A stretch of 7,821 nt of DNA from an uncultured Candidatus Saccharibacteria bacterium (GTDB lineage: Bacteria; Patescibacteriota; Saccharimonadia; Saccharimonadales; Saccharimonadaceae), in contig CALGUM010000104.1 in assembly GCA_937902295.1 (NCBI GenBank), positions 1 to 7,821 on the forward strand. The letters run 5' to 3'. Made by a program: the position numbers and the translations under genes. The notes beneath the pieces were generated by a model. The model was given only the letters and a program-made list of their open reading frames with translations. It was not told where the DNA came from and did not search any database. Position 1 is the stretch's first letter. The number at the start of each line of letters is the position of its first letter. Positions 1 to 5,558 of the stretch are shown piece by piece.

Positions 1-777
1 CATATCTCCGATGTTAACATTCATCCCGAATGCATCTTGGATGCTGTCGATTGCATCCTGATTACCCGATGTAATTTCTTCGAGAGAGTCTTGAGTAAAG
101 GGCTCGCGAACTAGCGCTGCAGCTTGGGCGTACGGCAGCACGTTAATTACATTCGCTACCGCGCTCGGCAACGTCCCGACTGGAACATAGATGCCAGCGA
201 GGAAACCGATACTCGTGCCAATGATTAGACCCAGGGATGAGAATGCTGATTCAGTTTTGATAAAAGCAGCGATAAAACTTGATATAACAGCGAATGTAAT
301 AGTAGATAGAATTAAGTATACATATATTGTGAGTATTTGATTCCAATTTAGCCATTCTCCACCATTAAAGACGATGTATATCTCACTTAAAATGAACATT
401 AACGTGGTGAGCCCAAGAGAAATAAGCACGGTGGATACAAGATATGCAACTACCAGTTTCCACTTTGCTACAGGTGAGACTGCAAAATCTTTGAAACGGC
501 CACTTACTCTGTCCGAAACGAACACCTCGAGCGCTGCAAGTCCTGTGGTGACACTCGTGATGATTAAGATGCCCGCAAACATCCATGAGTTTACAAAGTA
601 CTTGACTGTTTCTTCACTTGCCCCAGGAAAACTATCTTTTATGCTGTCAATTTGGAGTTGACCCAAAAAGAACACATACAGCACAAACACTATCAATGAC
701 GCCAATAGCGCAAAAAATACATTCATTCTATCGCGAAAGAATATTCGTATGTTACGTTGAATTAAATGTAAGATCAT
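1..777 (-). CDS. ABC-2 type transporter permease, C-terminus beyond window edge
   Basis: This is the membrane-spanning half of an ABC exporter, partner of the ATPase immediately upstream. I translated 259 codons from an ATG at 777 with no stop before the window edge, so the 3' end is missing. The start overlaps the ATPase stop as ATGA (774-777), the classic sign of translational coupling. The protein opens with a short basic segment (about residues 1-19), then a hydrophobic helix (about 20-38), a polar loop, and further hydrophobic segments at about 60-79, 106-134, 149-172 and 181-198. After that comes the segment LPYAQAAALVREPF (about 214-227), of a kind often seen in bacterial ABC-2 permeases. 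The substrate cannot be read from the sequence. Drug, lipid or peptide export are all possible. A metal-linked role is only suggested by its position after the CsoR cassette. Confidence 0.88.
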   Translation of the reverse strand, partial: MILHLIQRNIRIFFRDRMNVFFALLASLIVFVLYVFFLGQLQIDSIKDSFPGASEETVKYFVNSWMFAGILIITSVTTGLAALEVFVSDRVSGRFKDFAVSPVAKWKLVVAYLVSTVLISLGLTTLMFILSEIYIVFNGGEWLNWNQILTIYVYLILSTITFAVISSFIAAFIKTESAFSSLGLIIGTSIGFLAGIYVPVGTLPSAVANVINVLPYAQAAALVREPFTQDSLEEITSGNQDAIDSIQDAFGMNVNIGDM

Positions 778-1697
778 TGTTGCTCACTCTTTTCGTTTGT
801 AGTACCGGTCAGCGTAAGGAACACGTCATCCATGTTGCCATGTTGAAACTCAAAATCAGTAAACGCACCTTCGTACTTTTTTAGTACTTTCAGTGCCGTA
901 TCGCTGTCAGGTGTAGTAATGATAAAAACATCTTTCTGCAACTCATAGTCCACTTTATCTGCATTCAGTCGGGACTCAAATGACTGTGCGTTAGACGCTA
1001 TGAGGCGCAGCTCATTTTGACTAAACTTCGCACGGAGCGCTTGCGGTGTGCCACTGGCAATCTTGACACCTTTGTCTATAACATACACATCGTCGGCATG
1101 TTCAGTTTCTTCCATGTAATGCGTCGTAAGAAACACAGTAAGGCTAATCGAAGTACGTAATTGATAAATTGTATTCCAGACTTGCTCGCGGCTTTTCGGA
1201 TCTAATCCGGCGGTCGGCTCATCAAGAAAAAGAATCGAAGGGTTATGCAGGAGTGCCCTTGCGATATCAGCCCGCCTTTTTTGACCACCAGACAGGGTTC
1301 CGTAGGGCCTGTCCATAAAAGAGTCTAAATCTATCAGGTCGGAGAGCTTTTTAATCCGCTCCTTAGTTTCTTTGCCGAGTCCGTAGAAGGATGCGCGGTA
1401 TGTAAGGTTCTCGCGAACGGTGAGGGTGGGGTCAAGTATTGAAGATTGAAAAACCACGCCGATATCTTCTCGAATGTGGGTATCGTCCGCACCAATGGTT
1501 TTGTCGTTGATAATAATTTCACCATGGCTAGGTGCAGTTATAGTTGTTAAGCAACTAATAGTCGTGCTTTTGCCGGCGCCATTTGTACCGAGGAAAGCAA
1601 AGACACTTCCGCGTGTAACTTCGAATGAAATGTCGTTCACCGCGTGAACATTTCCGTAACTTTTCTTCAGATTCTTGACACGTATGGCAGTAGTCAT
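774..1697 (-). CDS. ABC transporter ATP-binding protein
   Basis: This is the cytoplasmic ATPase of an ABC-2 type exporter. Using the ATG at 1697 it is 307 residues. Walker A (GTNGAGKST) is at 37-45, the Q-loop Gln at 84, the signature LSGGQ at 135-139, Walker B ending LDEP at 158-161, the D-loop AGLD at 163-166 and the switch His at 193. All key residues are present. The C-terminal 80 or so residues resemble the extension of DrrA/CcmA-like exporters, ending in a DDVFLTLTG motif. The frame stays open to a GTG at 1757, adding 20 residues (MHVKSHDAKL...) with no ribosome binding site. I prefer 1697 because the protein then begins just before the first beta strand, and because a TACAAT hexamer lies 8 bases upstream. 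The stop overlaps the permease start. The gene sits 63 bases after the DUF305 stop with no terminator seen between them. Confidence 0.93.
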   Translation of the reverse strand: MTTAIRVKNLKKSYGNVHAVNDISFEVTRGSVFAFLGTNGAGKSTTISCLTTITAPSHGEIIINDKTIGADDTHIREDIGVVFQSSILDPTLTVRENLTYRASFYGLGKETKERIKKLSDLIDLDSFMDRPYGTLSGGQKRRADIARALLHNPSILFLDEPTAGLDPKSREQVWNTIYQLRTSISLTVFLTTHYMEETEHADDVYVIDKGVKIASGTPQALRAKFSQNELRLIASNAQSFESRLNADKVDYELQKDVFIITTPDSDTALKVLKKYEGAFTDFEFQHGNMDDVFLTLTGTTNEKSEQQ

Positions 1698-1705
1698 CAA
1701 TGAAT

Positions 1706-1711
1706 ATTGTA
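1706..1711 (-). promoter_or_regulatory. Possible -10 element of the ABC transporter genes
   Basis: On the minus strand TACAAT (1711-1706) lies 8 bases before the ATG at 1697, a spacing that would give a leaderless or nearly leaderless transcript. No convincing -35 is found at 16-18 bases. The ABC genes could therefore also be expressed only by read-through from the metal operon. Confidence 0.3.
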
Positions 1712-1760
1712 CTACACAATCCATAGATAGTTTTGCATCATGAGATTTTACGTGCACTCA

Positions 1761-2141
1761 CTAGTGATGTTCTGAGTGGACGCCCTTCATGTCGGTCGAG
1801 TAGTCCCACTCAACTTGCCACTGTTTCATTTCGTCAATTTCTTTTTTCTGAGCAGTTATTATGTCGCGTGACAACGCTTTGATTTCTTCGTGCTTGGCGT
1901 TCTCTTCGGCGAGCTGCGCCATTTCGACAGCGCCTTCGTGGTGTTCAATCATACCGGTGATATATGCTTGGTCAAACTCATCTCCCTGCTTATCTTTTAA
2001 CGATTCTGTCATCTGACTCATAGACATGCCCATATCCGTAGAGTCGGGTGCGGGTTTGTCGAACGTAGTGGCAGCGACTGATACAAGTAGACCTCCGGCA
2101 AAGAAGCCAATTAGTCCGTATAAAAGTGATTTTGTTTCCAT
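1761..2141 (-). CDS. DUF305 family membrane-anchored putative metal-binding protein
   Basis: This 126-residue protein has an N-terminal hydrophobic segment (about residues 5-25), acting as an uncleaved anchor or signal peptide, so the rest is probably outside the membrane. A Met-rich stretch MGMSMSQM (37-44) is followed by the DUF305 hallmark MIEHHEGAVEMA (64-75) in a predicted helical bundle. The C-terminus ends with His122, His125 and His126. DUF305 proteins are ferritin-like helical domains, and the cyanobacterial member CopM binds copper outside the cytoplasm. The Met and His clusters plus the CsoR neighbour make copper scavenging or buffering the best inference. It is the third gene of the operon. 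Its AGGAGG ribosome binding site overlaps the csoR stop codon, so translation is probably coupled. The exact ligand set is not established. Confidence 0.9.
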   Translation of the reverse strand: METKSLLYGLIGFFAGGLLVSVAATTFDKPAPDSTDMGMSMSQMTESLKDKQGDEFDQAYITGMIEHHEGAVEMAQLAEENAKHEEIKALSRDIITAQKKEIDEMKQWQVEWDYSTDMKGVHSEHH

Positions 2142-2145
2142 AATT

Positions 2146-2151
2146 CCTCCT
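2146..2151 (-). promoter_or_regulatory. Ribosome binding site of the DUF305 gene
   Basis: AGGAGG on the minus strand lies 4 bases before the ATG at 2141 and overlaps the TAG stop of csoR (2152-2150). It fixes the start and suggests translational coupling. Confidence 0.85.
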
Positions 2152-2440
2152 ATCTAGAAATCATTCTGCCGATAGCGTTCACGAGCTCATCAGCTTTGGC
2201 GTGTTGTTCTGTTGTATCGGTGATATGCGTCATGCAATGCTTGGCATGGTCGCGCATGAGCTCGATTGCTACTTTGTCGAGCGCAGCTTGAGTGGCAGTA
2301 ACCTGAGTGAGTACGTCGATACAGTACTTATCCTCTTCTATCATGCGAGCGATACCTCGCACTTGGCCTTCGGCTCGTTTGAGTCGTGTGAGCACTTTGT
2401 CTTTGTTGTTGTAGTATCCGTGAGTGTGTTCTCTTTGCAT
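2150..2440 (-). CDS. csoR: CsoR-type copper-sensing transcriptional repressor
   Basis: This 96-residue all-helical repressor belongs to the CsoR/RcnR/FrmR (DUF156) family, which binds operator DNA when metal-free and lets go when loaded. The family core NKDKVLTRLKRAEGQVRGI (12-30) is intact. The metal site reads Cys40, His65 and Cys69. That matches the spacing of the Cu(I) triad Cys36-His61-Cys65 in Mycobacterium tuberculosis CsoR, and so favours Cu(I) over the nickel (RcnR) or formaldehyde (FrmR) branches. The N-terminal HTHGYY contributes extra His residues. A strong AAGGAGG site precedes the ATG and overlaps the stop of the upstream DUF4396 gene. A CsoR-like operator sits at the operon promoter (3010-3026), so the protein very probably controls its own operon. 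Copper specificity is inferred from the ligands. Confidence 0.94.
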   Translation of the reverse strand: MQREHTHGYYNNKDKVLTRLKRAEGQVRGIARMIEEDKYCIDVLTQVTATQAALDKVAIELMRDHAKHCMTHITDTTEQHAKADELVNAIGRMISR

Positions 2441-2444
2441 GCCG

Positions 2445-2451
2445 CCTCCTT
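2445..2451 (-). promoter_or_regulatory. Ribosome binding site of csoR
   Basis: AAGGAGG on the minus strand lies 4 bases before the csoR ATG at 2440 and overlaps the TAA stop of the DUF4396 gene (2452-2450). The same arrangement is seen at the next gene junction. Confidence 0.85.
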
Positions 2452-2995
2452 AGTGGCTGTGTCCGTGATATTTCATAACTAATGCGTGCCCTTTGCCTTT
2501 GGTAAGCAGGTAGCGATTTACCGGATAGGCGGCTACGTATGCCACGGCCAGCGCAAACGGCATACTTATCCAGAAAATTGGATTTACGAGTCCTGCGTGC
2601 ATGGCCCCTGGAATGAGTGCCATGACAGTGTTATCTACTAGCTCCATGGTCGCAATCGAAAGTGTGTCGGCGGCAAATACAACCGAGAGTGCCGCAAAAA
2701 ATCCCATACCAGTTTTGAGTAAAGGCAGGGTGGAGAGCATATAGCCAAATAGAAATGCCAACGCCACGGCGAGTGCAATTGTCTGGAGGGTAGTCCATCT
2801 GAGTATAGTACCTATGATTAATCCAGTAACTTCGCCAATCGCGCAGCCGGTCAGACAGTGAAGCGTCGCACTAGCGGCCATTTTGTTAAGACTGGTAGCG
2901 GTATGACCTGCGTGAGAGTGGCTATTATTCTCACTGTGATCATGACCCGCATGGCTATGATCTGTGTGACTTTGGTGTCTAATATTTCTTGCCAT
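2450..2995 (-). CDS. His-rich DUF4396 membrane protein
   Basis: This 181-residue protein has nine histidines in its first 31 residues (H7, 10, 13, 15, 18, 20, 26, 28, 31) and ends HGHSH, so both tails look metal-binding. Between them is a DUF4396-type core with the motif HCLTGCAIGE (46-55) and about four hydrophobic segments, near residues 52-66, 71-93, 96-114 and 139-158. A charged/polar stretch with Glu and Asp (DTLSIATMELVDN) lies within or after the third. DUF4396 has no settled biochemical function that I can cite. As first gene of a CsoR-controlled operon it is a candidate copper-handling or transport protein, and it could stand in for the missing CopA. The start is fixed by an AGGAGG site 8 bases upstream. 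Met39 is an alternative start, but it would discard the His-rich tail and has no such site. Confidence 0.9.
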   Translation of the reverse strand: MARNIRHQSHTDHSHAGHDHSENNSHSHAGHTATSLNKMAASATLHCLTGCAIGEVTGLIIGTILRWTTLQTIALAVALAFLFGYMLSTLPLLKTGMGFFAALSVVFAADTLSIATMELVDNTVMALIPGAMHAGLVNPIFWISMPFALAVAYVAAYPVNRYLLTKGKGHALVMKYHGHSH

Positions 2996-3003
2996 CTAAC
3001 ATT

Positions 3004-3009
3004 CCTCCT
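3004..3009 (-). promoter_or_regulatory. Ribosome binding site of the DUF4396 gene
   Basis: AGGAGG on the minus strand lies 8 bases before the ATG at 2995 and directly abuts the CsoR-like operator, leaving a very short 5' leader. Confidence 0.8.
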
Positions 3010-3026
3010 ATACCCCCGTAGGGTAT
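3010..3026 (-). promoter_or_regulatory. CsoR-type operator palindrome
   Basis: The plus strand reads ATACCCCCGTAGGGTAT, i.e. perfect 6-bp arms ATACCC/GGGTAT around CCGTA. On the minus strand this is ATACCCTACGGGGGTAT, which from memory matches the form of the CsoR operator at the Bacillus subtilis copper operon. It covers the -10 region and predicted start of the operon, where a bound repressor would block RNA polymerase. The csoR gene lies in the same operon, so the expected logic is copper-relieved autorepression. Confidence 0.85.
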
Positions 3027-3048
3027 ATAATTTTACGGATAGTGTCAA
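3020..3048 (-). promoter_or_regulatory. Promoter of the csoR metal operon
   Basis: A perfect -35 TTGACA lies at 3048-3043 on the minus strand. With a 17-base spacer the -10 would be TACCCT (3025-3020). A TATACC at 3027-3022 is the alternative with a 15-base spacer. The weak -10 is built from the operator itself. The start site would fall near 3013, giving a leader of about 18 bases that contains the AGGAGG. Confidence 0.7.
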
Positions 3049-3103
3049 TGACTGTGAGATATAAACTGGTGCTGATTTTTAGACCTATTTTAAACCTTAG
3101 ATT

Positions 3104-3118
3104 TATCAAGAATTGATA
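3104..3118. promoter_or_regulatory. Inverted repeat upstream of the methyltransferase gene
   Basis: TATCAA-gaa-TTGATA is a perfect 6+6 bp palindrome with a 3-base centre, about 66 bases before the GTG at 3184 and 56 bases beyond the -35 of the metal operon. It has the shape of a dimeric regulator site. No candidate regulator is identified, and chance occurrence in this AT-rich spacer is possible. Confidence 0.3.
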
Positions 3119-3144
3119 GCAATAAATTCAGACGAACAGTAGAC

Positions 3145-3173
3145 TCGTTAAATATTACTACTTAAGATATAGT
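3145..3173 (+). promoter_or_regulatory. Probable promoter of the methyltransferase gene
   Basis: TATAGT (3168-3173) lies 10 bases before the GTG start, with a weak TCGTTA at -35 (3145-3150, 17-base spacer). There is no Shine-Dalgarno sequence before the GTG, so the mRNA would be leaderless or have only a few leader bases. Confidence 0.4.
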
Positions 3174-3183
3174 ATTAAATACC

Positions 3184-3741
3184 GTGAGTATAACTGACTT
3201 TACAAAACCAACTCCTATGATTGTCGATTTTATTTCAGAGCTTAAACCTGGCGACGCTCTTGACATTGGAGCTGGGAATGGCCGAAATTCATTGTATCTT
3301 GCAGAGAATGGGTGGGCTGTCGACGCACTAGATATTGACGAGAATGCACTACGGCACATTGATGAAGTGTCTCGTAAAAAAAGTCTTCTTGTACATACCA
3401 TCCTGCAGGACTTTATGAGACACGAGACACCTAGGCAGTATGATGTAATCCTCTGCCTTATGACACTCCATTTCCTGAGTCAACAGGATATTAAATTGGC
3501 TATAGACTGGATGAAGGTACATACGAAACCGGGAGGTACTATAGTTATTAGCGGCTTCAATAGCAGAAATGCGATAGGTGCGAGGCCATATCTTTTTAGT
3601 AATAACGAACTAGCAGAACTATTTACAGAATGGACGATAATACATTACGAGGACGATAGCCCCTCATCCATTCTTAGCAAGAGTACTCAAAAAATAGAAA
3701 CATATCATGTGTCTCGAATTGTAGCGAAAAAACCTTATTAA
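3184..3741 (+). CDS. Class I SAM-dependent methyltransferase, TehB-like
   Basis: This 185-residue cytoplasmic protein has a Rossmann-type methyltransferase fold. Motif I DIGAGNG is at 27-33, followed by RNSLYLAENGW, which is characteristic of TehB-like enzymes. The acidic residue ending strand 2 is Asp50, the adenine-contacting Asp is at 76, the YDVILCLMTLHFL strand is at 86-98, and a PGG turn comes near 124. TehB proteins methylate tellurite or related chalcogens, but many TehB-like enzymes have unknown substrates, so the substrate here is open. The start is GTG (3184). The hydrophobic strand before motif I begins at residue 12, leaving little room for a later start. It runs away from the metal operon and its stop overlaps that of the next gene, tail to tail, by 4 bp (3738-3741). 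Confidence 0.9.
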   Translation: MSITDFTKPTPMIVDFISELKPGDALDIGAGNGRNSLYLAENGWAVDALDIDENALRHIDEVSRKKSLLVHTILQDFMRHETPRQYDVILCLMTLHFLSQQDIKLAIDWMKVHTKPGGTIVISGFNSRNAIGARPYLFSNNELAELFTEWTIIHYEDDSPSSILSKSTQKIETYHVSRIVAKKPY

Positions 3742-4382
3742 CTTGACCTGCTGAGCGCAAGTATCTGCTCTGTGCGCATATCCTTCAGATCAAGTACATC
3801 GAGATTGTTTTCCTGTAAGATTCGCCCTACATGCCAAGAGCCAACTTTATAGATGAGCCACTTTTGTTCGTATTCTGAGTGGTAGAAAGCCCATTTGCCC
3901 CAAACGGCGCTATCCTCGAAGTATGCAACGCCAACAGACCGAATTTCTTCTAACCAATCATTCAGTTCTTGCTCACTATGCTGACGATAATCTCCATACG
4001 ATGCAGATGCACCTGCATACTGTTGTTCAAAAATTATCGAGCTGCCCTCATACATTGCTGCTTCCATTGCAGTAAATGGTGCTTCTTCGTACGTAAAACC
4101 TTGATGTATATGAAGAAGCTCGTGATAGACGACACCTAGTAAGTTCTCTCGTTGAGTATTGATGTCACGATAGCCCTCAAGAACGGCCAGGTTGAGTTGA
4201 CGTGAAGATAGAGCGAAGCCACCGACACCAGTATCCTCGCTCGCTCCATTGTCGGTGAATTTAATGAGTATATGTTTTAGTGGATCATCGTTGAGTAGTT
4301 CGCATGCTTCGGCGTAGGCACCTTCAATGAGTGGTACAAACTGGGATTCAAAAGATTTGTTCGAAAACTCAAAATTAATCAT
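3738..4382 (-). CDS. Putative zinc metallopeptidase with HELLH motif
   Basis: From the ATG at 4382 this is 214 residues with no signal peptide or membrane helix. The key motif is YHELLHIHQG, an HExxH zinc site (H87, E88, H91 in this numbering). About 20 residues on comes MYEGSSIIFE, whose EG (E112) is placed like the third ligand of gluzincin-type peptidases. The overall plan recalls DUF2268-like predicted Zn proteases, with a C-terminal helical part containing GSWHVGRI. The substrate is unknown and activity is untested. An upstream in-frame ATG at 4424 would add 14 residues (MVANRLVSSDIVNS). I prefer 4382 because TATAGT lies exactly 7 bases before it (4395-4390), as for a leaderless transcript, while neither start has a Shine-Dalgarno. 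The gene is convergent with the methyltransferase and divergent from the Nudix gene. Confidence 0.8.
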   Translation of the reverse strand: MINFEFSNKSFESQFVPLIEGAYAEACELLNDDPLKHILIKFTDNGASEDTGVGGFALSSRQLNLAVLEGYRDINTQRENLLGVVYHELLHIHQGFTYEEAPFTAMEAAMYEGSSIIFEQQYAGASASYGDYRQHSEQELNDWLEEIRSVGVAYFEDSAVWGKWAFYHSEYEQKWLIYKVGSWHVGRILQENNLDVLDLKDMRTEQILALSRSS

Positions 4383-4389
4383 TGAATTT

Positions 4390-4420
4390 ACTATATCAGA
4401 ACTAACAAGCCGATTTGCAA
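4390..4420 (-). promoter_or_regulatory. Probable promoter of the metallopeptidase gene
   Basis: On the minus strand, -35-like TTGCAA (4420-4415) and -10-like TATAGT (4395-4390) are separated by 19 bases, slightly long. The -10 is 7 bases before the ATG at 4382. If the longer reading from 4424 were real, this element would lie inside the gene. Confidence 0.4.
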
Positions 4421-4430
4421 CCATCTGGTG

Positions 4431-4436
4431 TAAAAT
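4431..4436 (+). promoter_or_regulatory. Possible -10 element of the Nudix gene
   Basis: TAAAAT lies 7 bases before the ATG at 4444, the spacing of a leaderless start. No good -35 is found at 16-18 bases, so this is weak. It also decides between the starts 4435 and 4444, since the former lies within the element. Confidence 0.3.
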
Positions 4437-4443
4437 GAGTAAT

Positions 4444-4989
4444 ATGAGCGAGATTCTAGATATTGTGAATGATAGTGATGAAGTTATTGGCCAGGCTGAA
4501 CGTGACGAAGTGCATAGAACTGGTCTCGTGTGTCGTCTTATTTATGTATGCTTCTATACGGCAGACCGAGAAATTATTCTTCAAAAAAGAAGCCTGACAA
4601 AAAAGAATGATCCAGGAAGGTTAACGACTGCAGTAAGCGGACATGTGAGCAGCGGGCAAGACTATCTCACCGCAGTCATTCGTGAGTCATTGGAAGAAAC
4701 GGGTGTAGAGATTGAAGTAAGCGCTTTAACGCCACTCGGTGTACTTCGCGCTGATTACGTGCAGGGTGACTATGTGAGTAATGCTATGCGAGGATTATTT
4801 GCGTACAAATTCGATGGAGTTGTCTCGGATTTGAAAGTCGAAGAAGGGGACGGAGCTGGCTTTATAAGTTTGTCCATAGAAGAACTTGAAAGGCAACTCG
4901 AATCAGATCCAGATAAATTTGCCGTCGCACTAGCCGGTACGGTCGGTAGTAACTTACTAAGCGGAATTAAAAGCCTGCTCAATCAGTAG
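4444..4989 (+). CDS. Nudix hydrolase, IDI/YfcD-like
   Basis: This 181-residue cytoplasmic enzyme is of the Nudix superfamily, which cleaves nucleoside or other diphosphates linked to a further group. The N-terminus LDIVNDSDEVIGQ (5-17) and the LQKRS (46-50) and TAVSGH (62-67) segments resemble isopentenyl-diphosphate isomerase-like and YfcD-like Nudix proteins. The Nudix box spans 66-88: G66, then Gln72 where the consensus has Glu, then R80-E81, E84-E85, T86, G87. The metal-binding REx2EE core is intact, so activity is plausible despite the Gln. It may be a general housecleaning hydrolase. True isomerase activity is not claimed. In-frame ATGs also occur at 4435 and 4327. The latter overlaps the divergent gene and adds a non-Nudix segment. 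None has a Shine-Dalgarno. Confidence 0.88.
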   Translation: MSEILDIVNDSDEVIGQAERDEVHRTGLVCRLIYVCFYTADREIILQKRSLTKKNDPGRLTTAVSGHVSSGQDYLTAVIRESLEETGVEIEVSALTPLGVLRADYVQGDYVSNAMRGLFAYKFDGVVSDLKVEEGDGAGFISLSIEELERQLESDPDKFAVALAGTVGSNLLSGIKSLLNQ

Positions 4990-4996
4990 ATAGCAC

Positions 4997-5048
4997 ACTA
5001 GTTCGCTTGCTCATAAACCGAGATCCATCCTGCTCGCAAGTAGCTAGT
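4997..5048. other. Imperfect inverted repeat between convergent genes
   Basis: ACTAG (4997-5001) and CTTGC (5006-5010) pair with GCAAG (5036-5040) and CTAGT (5044-5048). They form two 5-bp stems around a small internal loop with a 25-base terminal loop. It lies just after the Nudix stop and before the convergent HIT gene end. A termination role fits the place, but there is no T-run, so it is weak. Confidence 0.2.
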
Positions 5049-5102
5049 CACTTCGTCGTATGCAACTACTCTTCGAAAGATTTTTGCAGGGAGTCATATT
5101 TT

Positions 5103-5546
5103 CTAGGTAACATTATTACGGATACTCTGCGCTACAGCAGCAAGCTCTGCTTCTGGAGAATCTTCTCTACTACCTGGTCTGTAAAGGAACTTGCGAGGCT
5201 CATATTCTGTTATTCCTTCGTCGCCAGGGGTGCGCGGGACAATGTGTAAATGAAAATGGGGGACAGATTGACCATAGTCACTACCCTCATTCCATGCGGA
5301 GTTAAAGCCTTCAGCGCCAAAAGTTTTTCGTAGAGCATCCTTAACCAAGGATGTTAATGCAAAAATATCAAACAATTCCTTTTCTGTCAGTTCTTCTAGT
5401 GTCTCAACTACTCGTTTTGGGCATACGAGTGCATGGCCAGGTGTAATTGGTATGTTAGTCAAGAAAGCCCACGCGGTTTCATTTTCTGCAATATGACGTT
5501 CTTTGATTTCAGGAAGTGTGGTAAAGATTGATTGTTTTTCGGCCAT
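5103..5546 (-). CDS. HIT family nucleotide-binding protein
   Basis: This 147-residue cytoplasmic protein shows the HIT (histidine triad) signature HFHLHIV at 97-103, with His99 as the expected nucleophile. The supporting family elements are the nucleotide-pocket strand with Phe8 and His18, the N31-I-x-P-x-x-P-G-H-A segment (31-39), and the N86-x-G motif followed by QSVPH. Family members hydrolyse nucleoside phosphoramidates, adenylated lysine or dinucleoside polyphosphates. The substrate here is not resolved, though the length and PGHALV segment fit the Hint/FHIT-like branch found across bacteria. The start ATG (5546) has no Shine-Dalgarno, but TATTAT is placed 6 bases upstream. The gene converges on the Nudix gene over a 113-base spacer and has the hairpin-rich non-coding region behind its promoter. 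Confidence 0.92.
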   Translation of the reverse strand: MAEKQSIFTTLPEIKERHIAENETAWAFLTNIPITPGHALVCPKRVVETLEELTEKELFDIFALTSLVKDALRKTFGAEGFNSAWNEGSDYGQSVPHFHLHIVPRTPGDEGITEYEPRKFLYRPGSREDSPEAELAAVAQSIRNNVT

Positions 5547-5558
5547 GTTTATATAATA
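5528..5558. promoter_or_regulatory. Overlapping divergent -10 elements (HIT gene and plus-strand transcript)
   Basis: On the minus strand TATTAT (5558-5553) lies 6 bases before the HIT ATG, as for a leaderless mRNA. On the plus strand the same bases give a perfect TATAAT (5552-5557), with TTGATT (5528-5533) 18 bases upstream as a reasonable -35. The plus-strand promoter would start RNA near 5564 and drive it into the hairpin-rich region, where no gene follows. The plus -35 lies inside the HIT coding sequence. Confidence 0.4.

Noticed and set aside
374..884. Open frames on both strands over the permease and ATPase 3' end
   Set aside because: They lie antisense or out of frame to the ABC permease and ATPase, which have continuous family motifs, and they lack domain features.
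3044..3052. GTCA-a-TGAC palindrome over the -35 of the metal operon as a second operator
   Set aside because: Only 4-bp arms, and half of it is simply the -35 consensus. The CsoR site explains the regulation better.
2201..3064. Plus-strand frames opposite csoR and the DUF4396 gene
   Set aside because: They are antisense shadows of two genes with clear motifs and strong ribosome binding sites.
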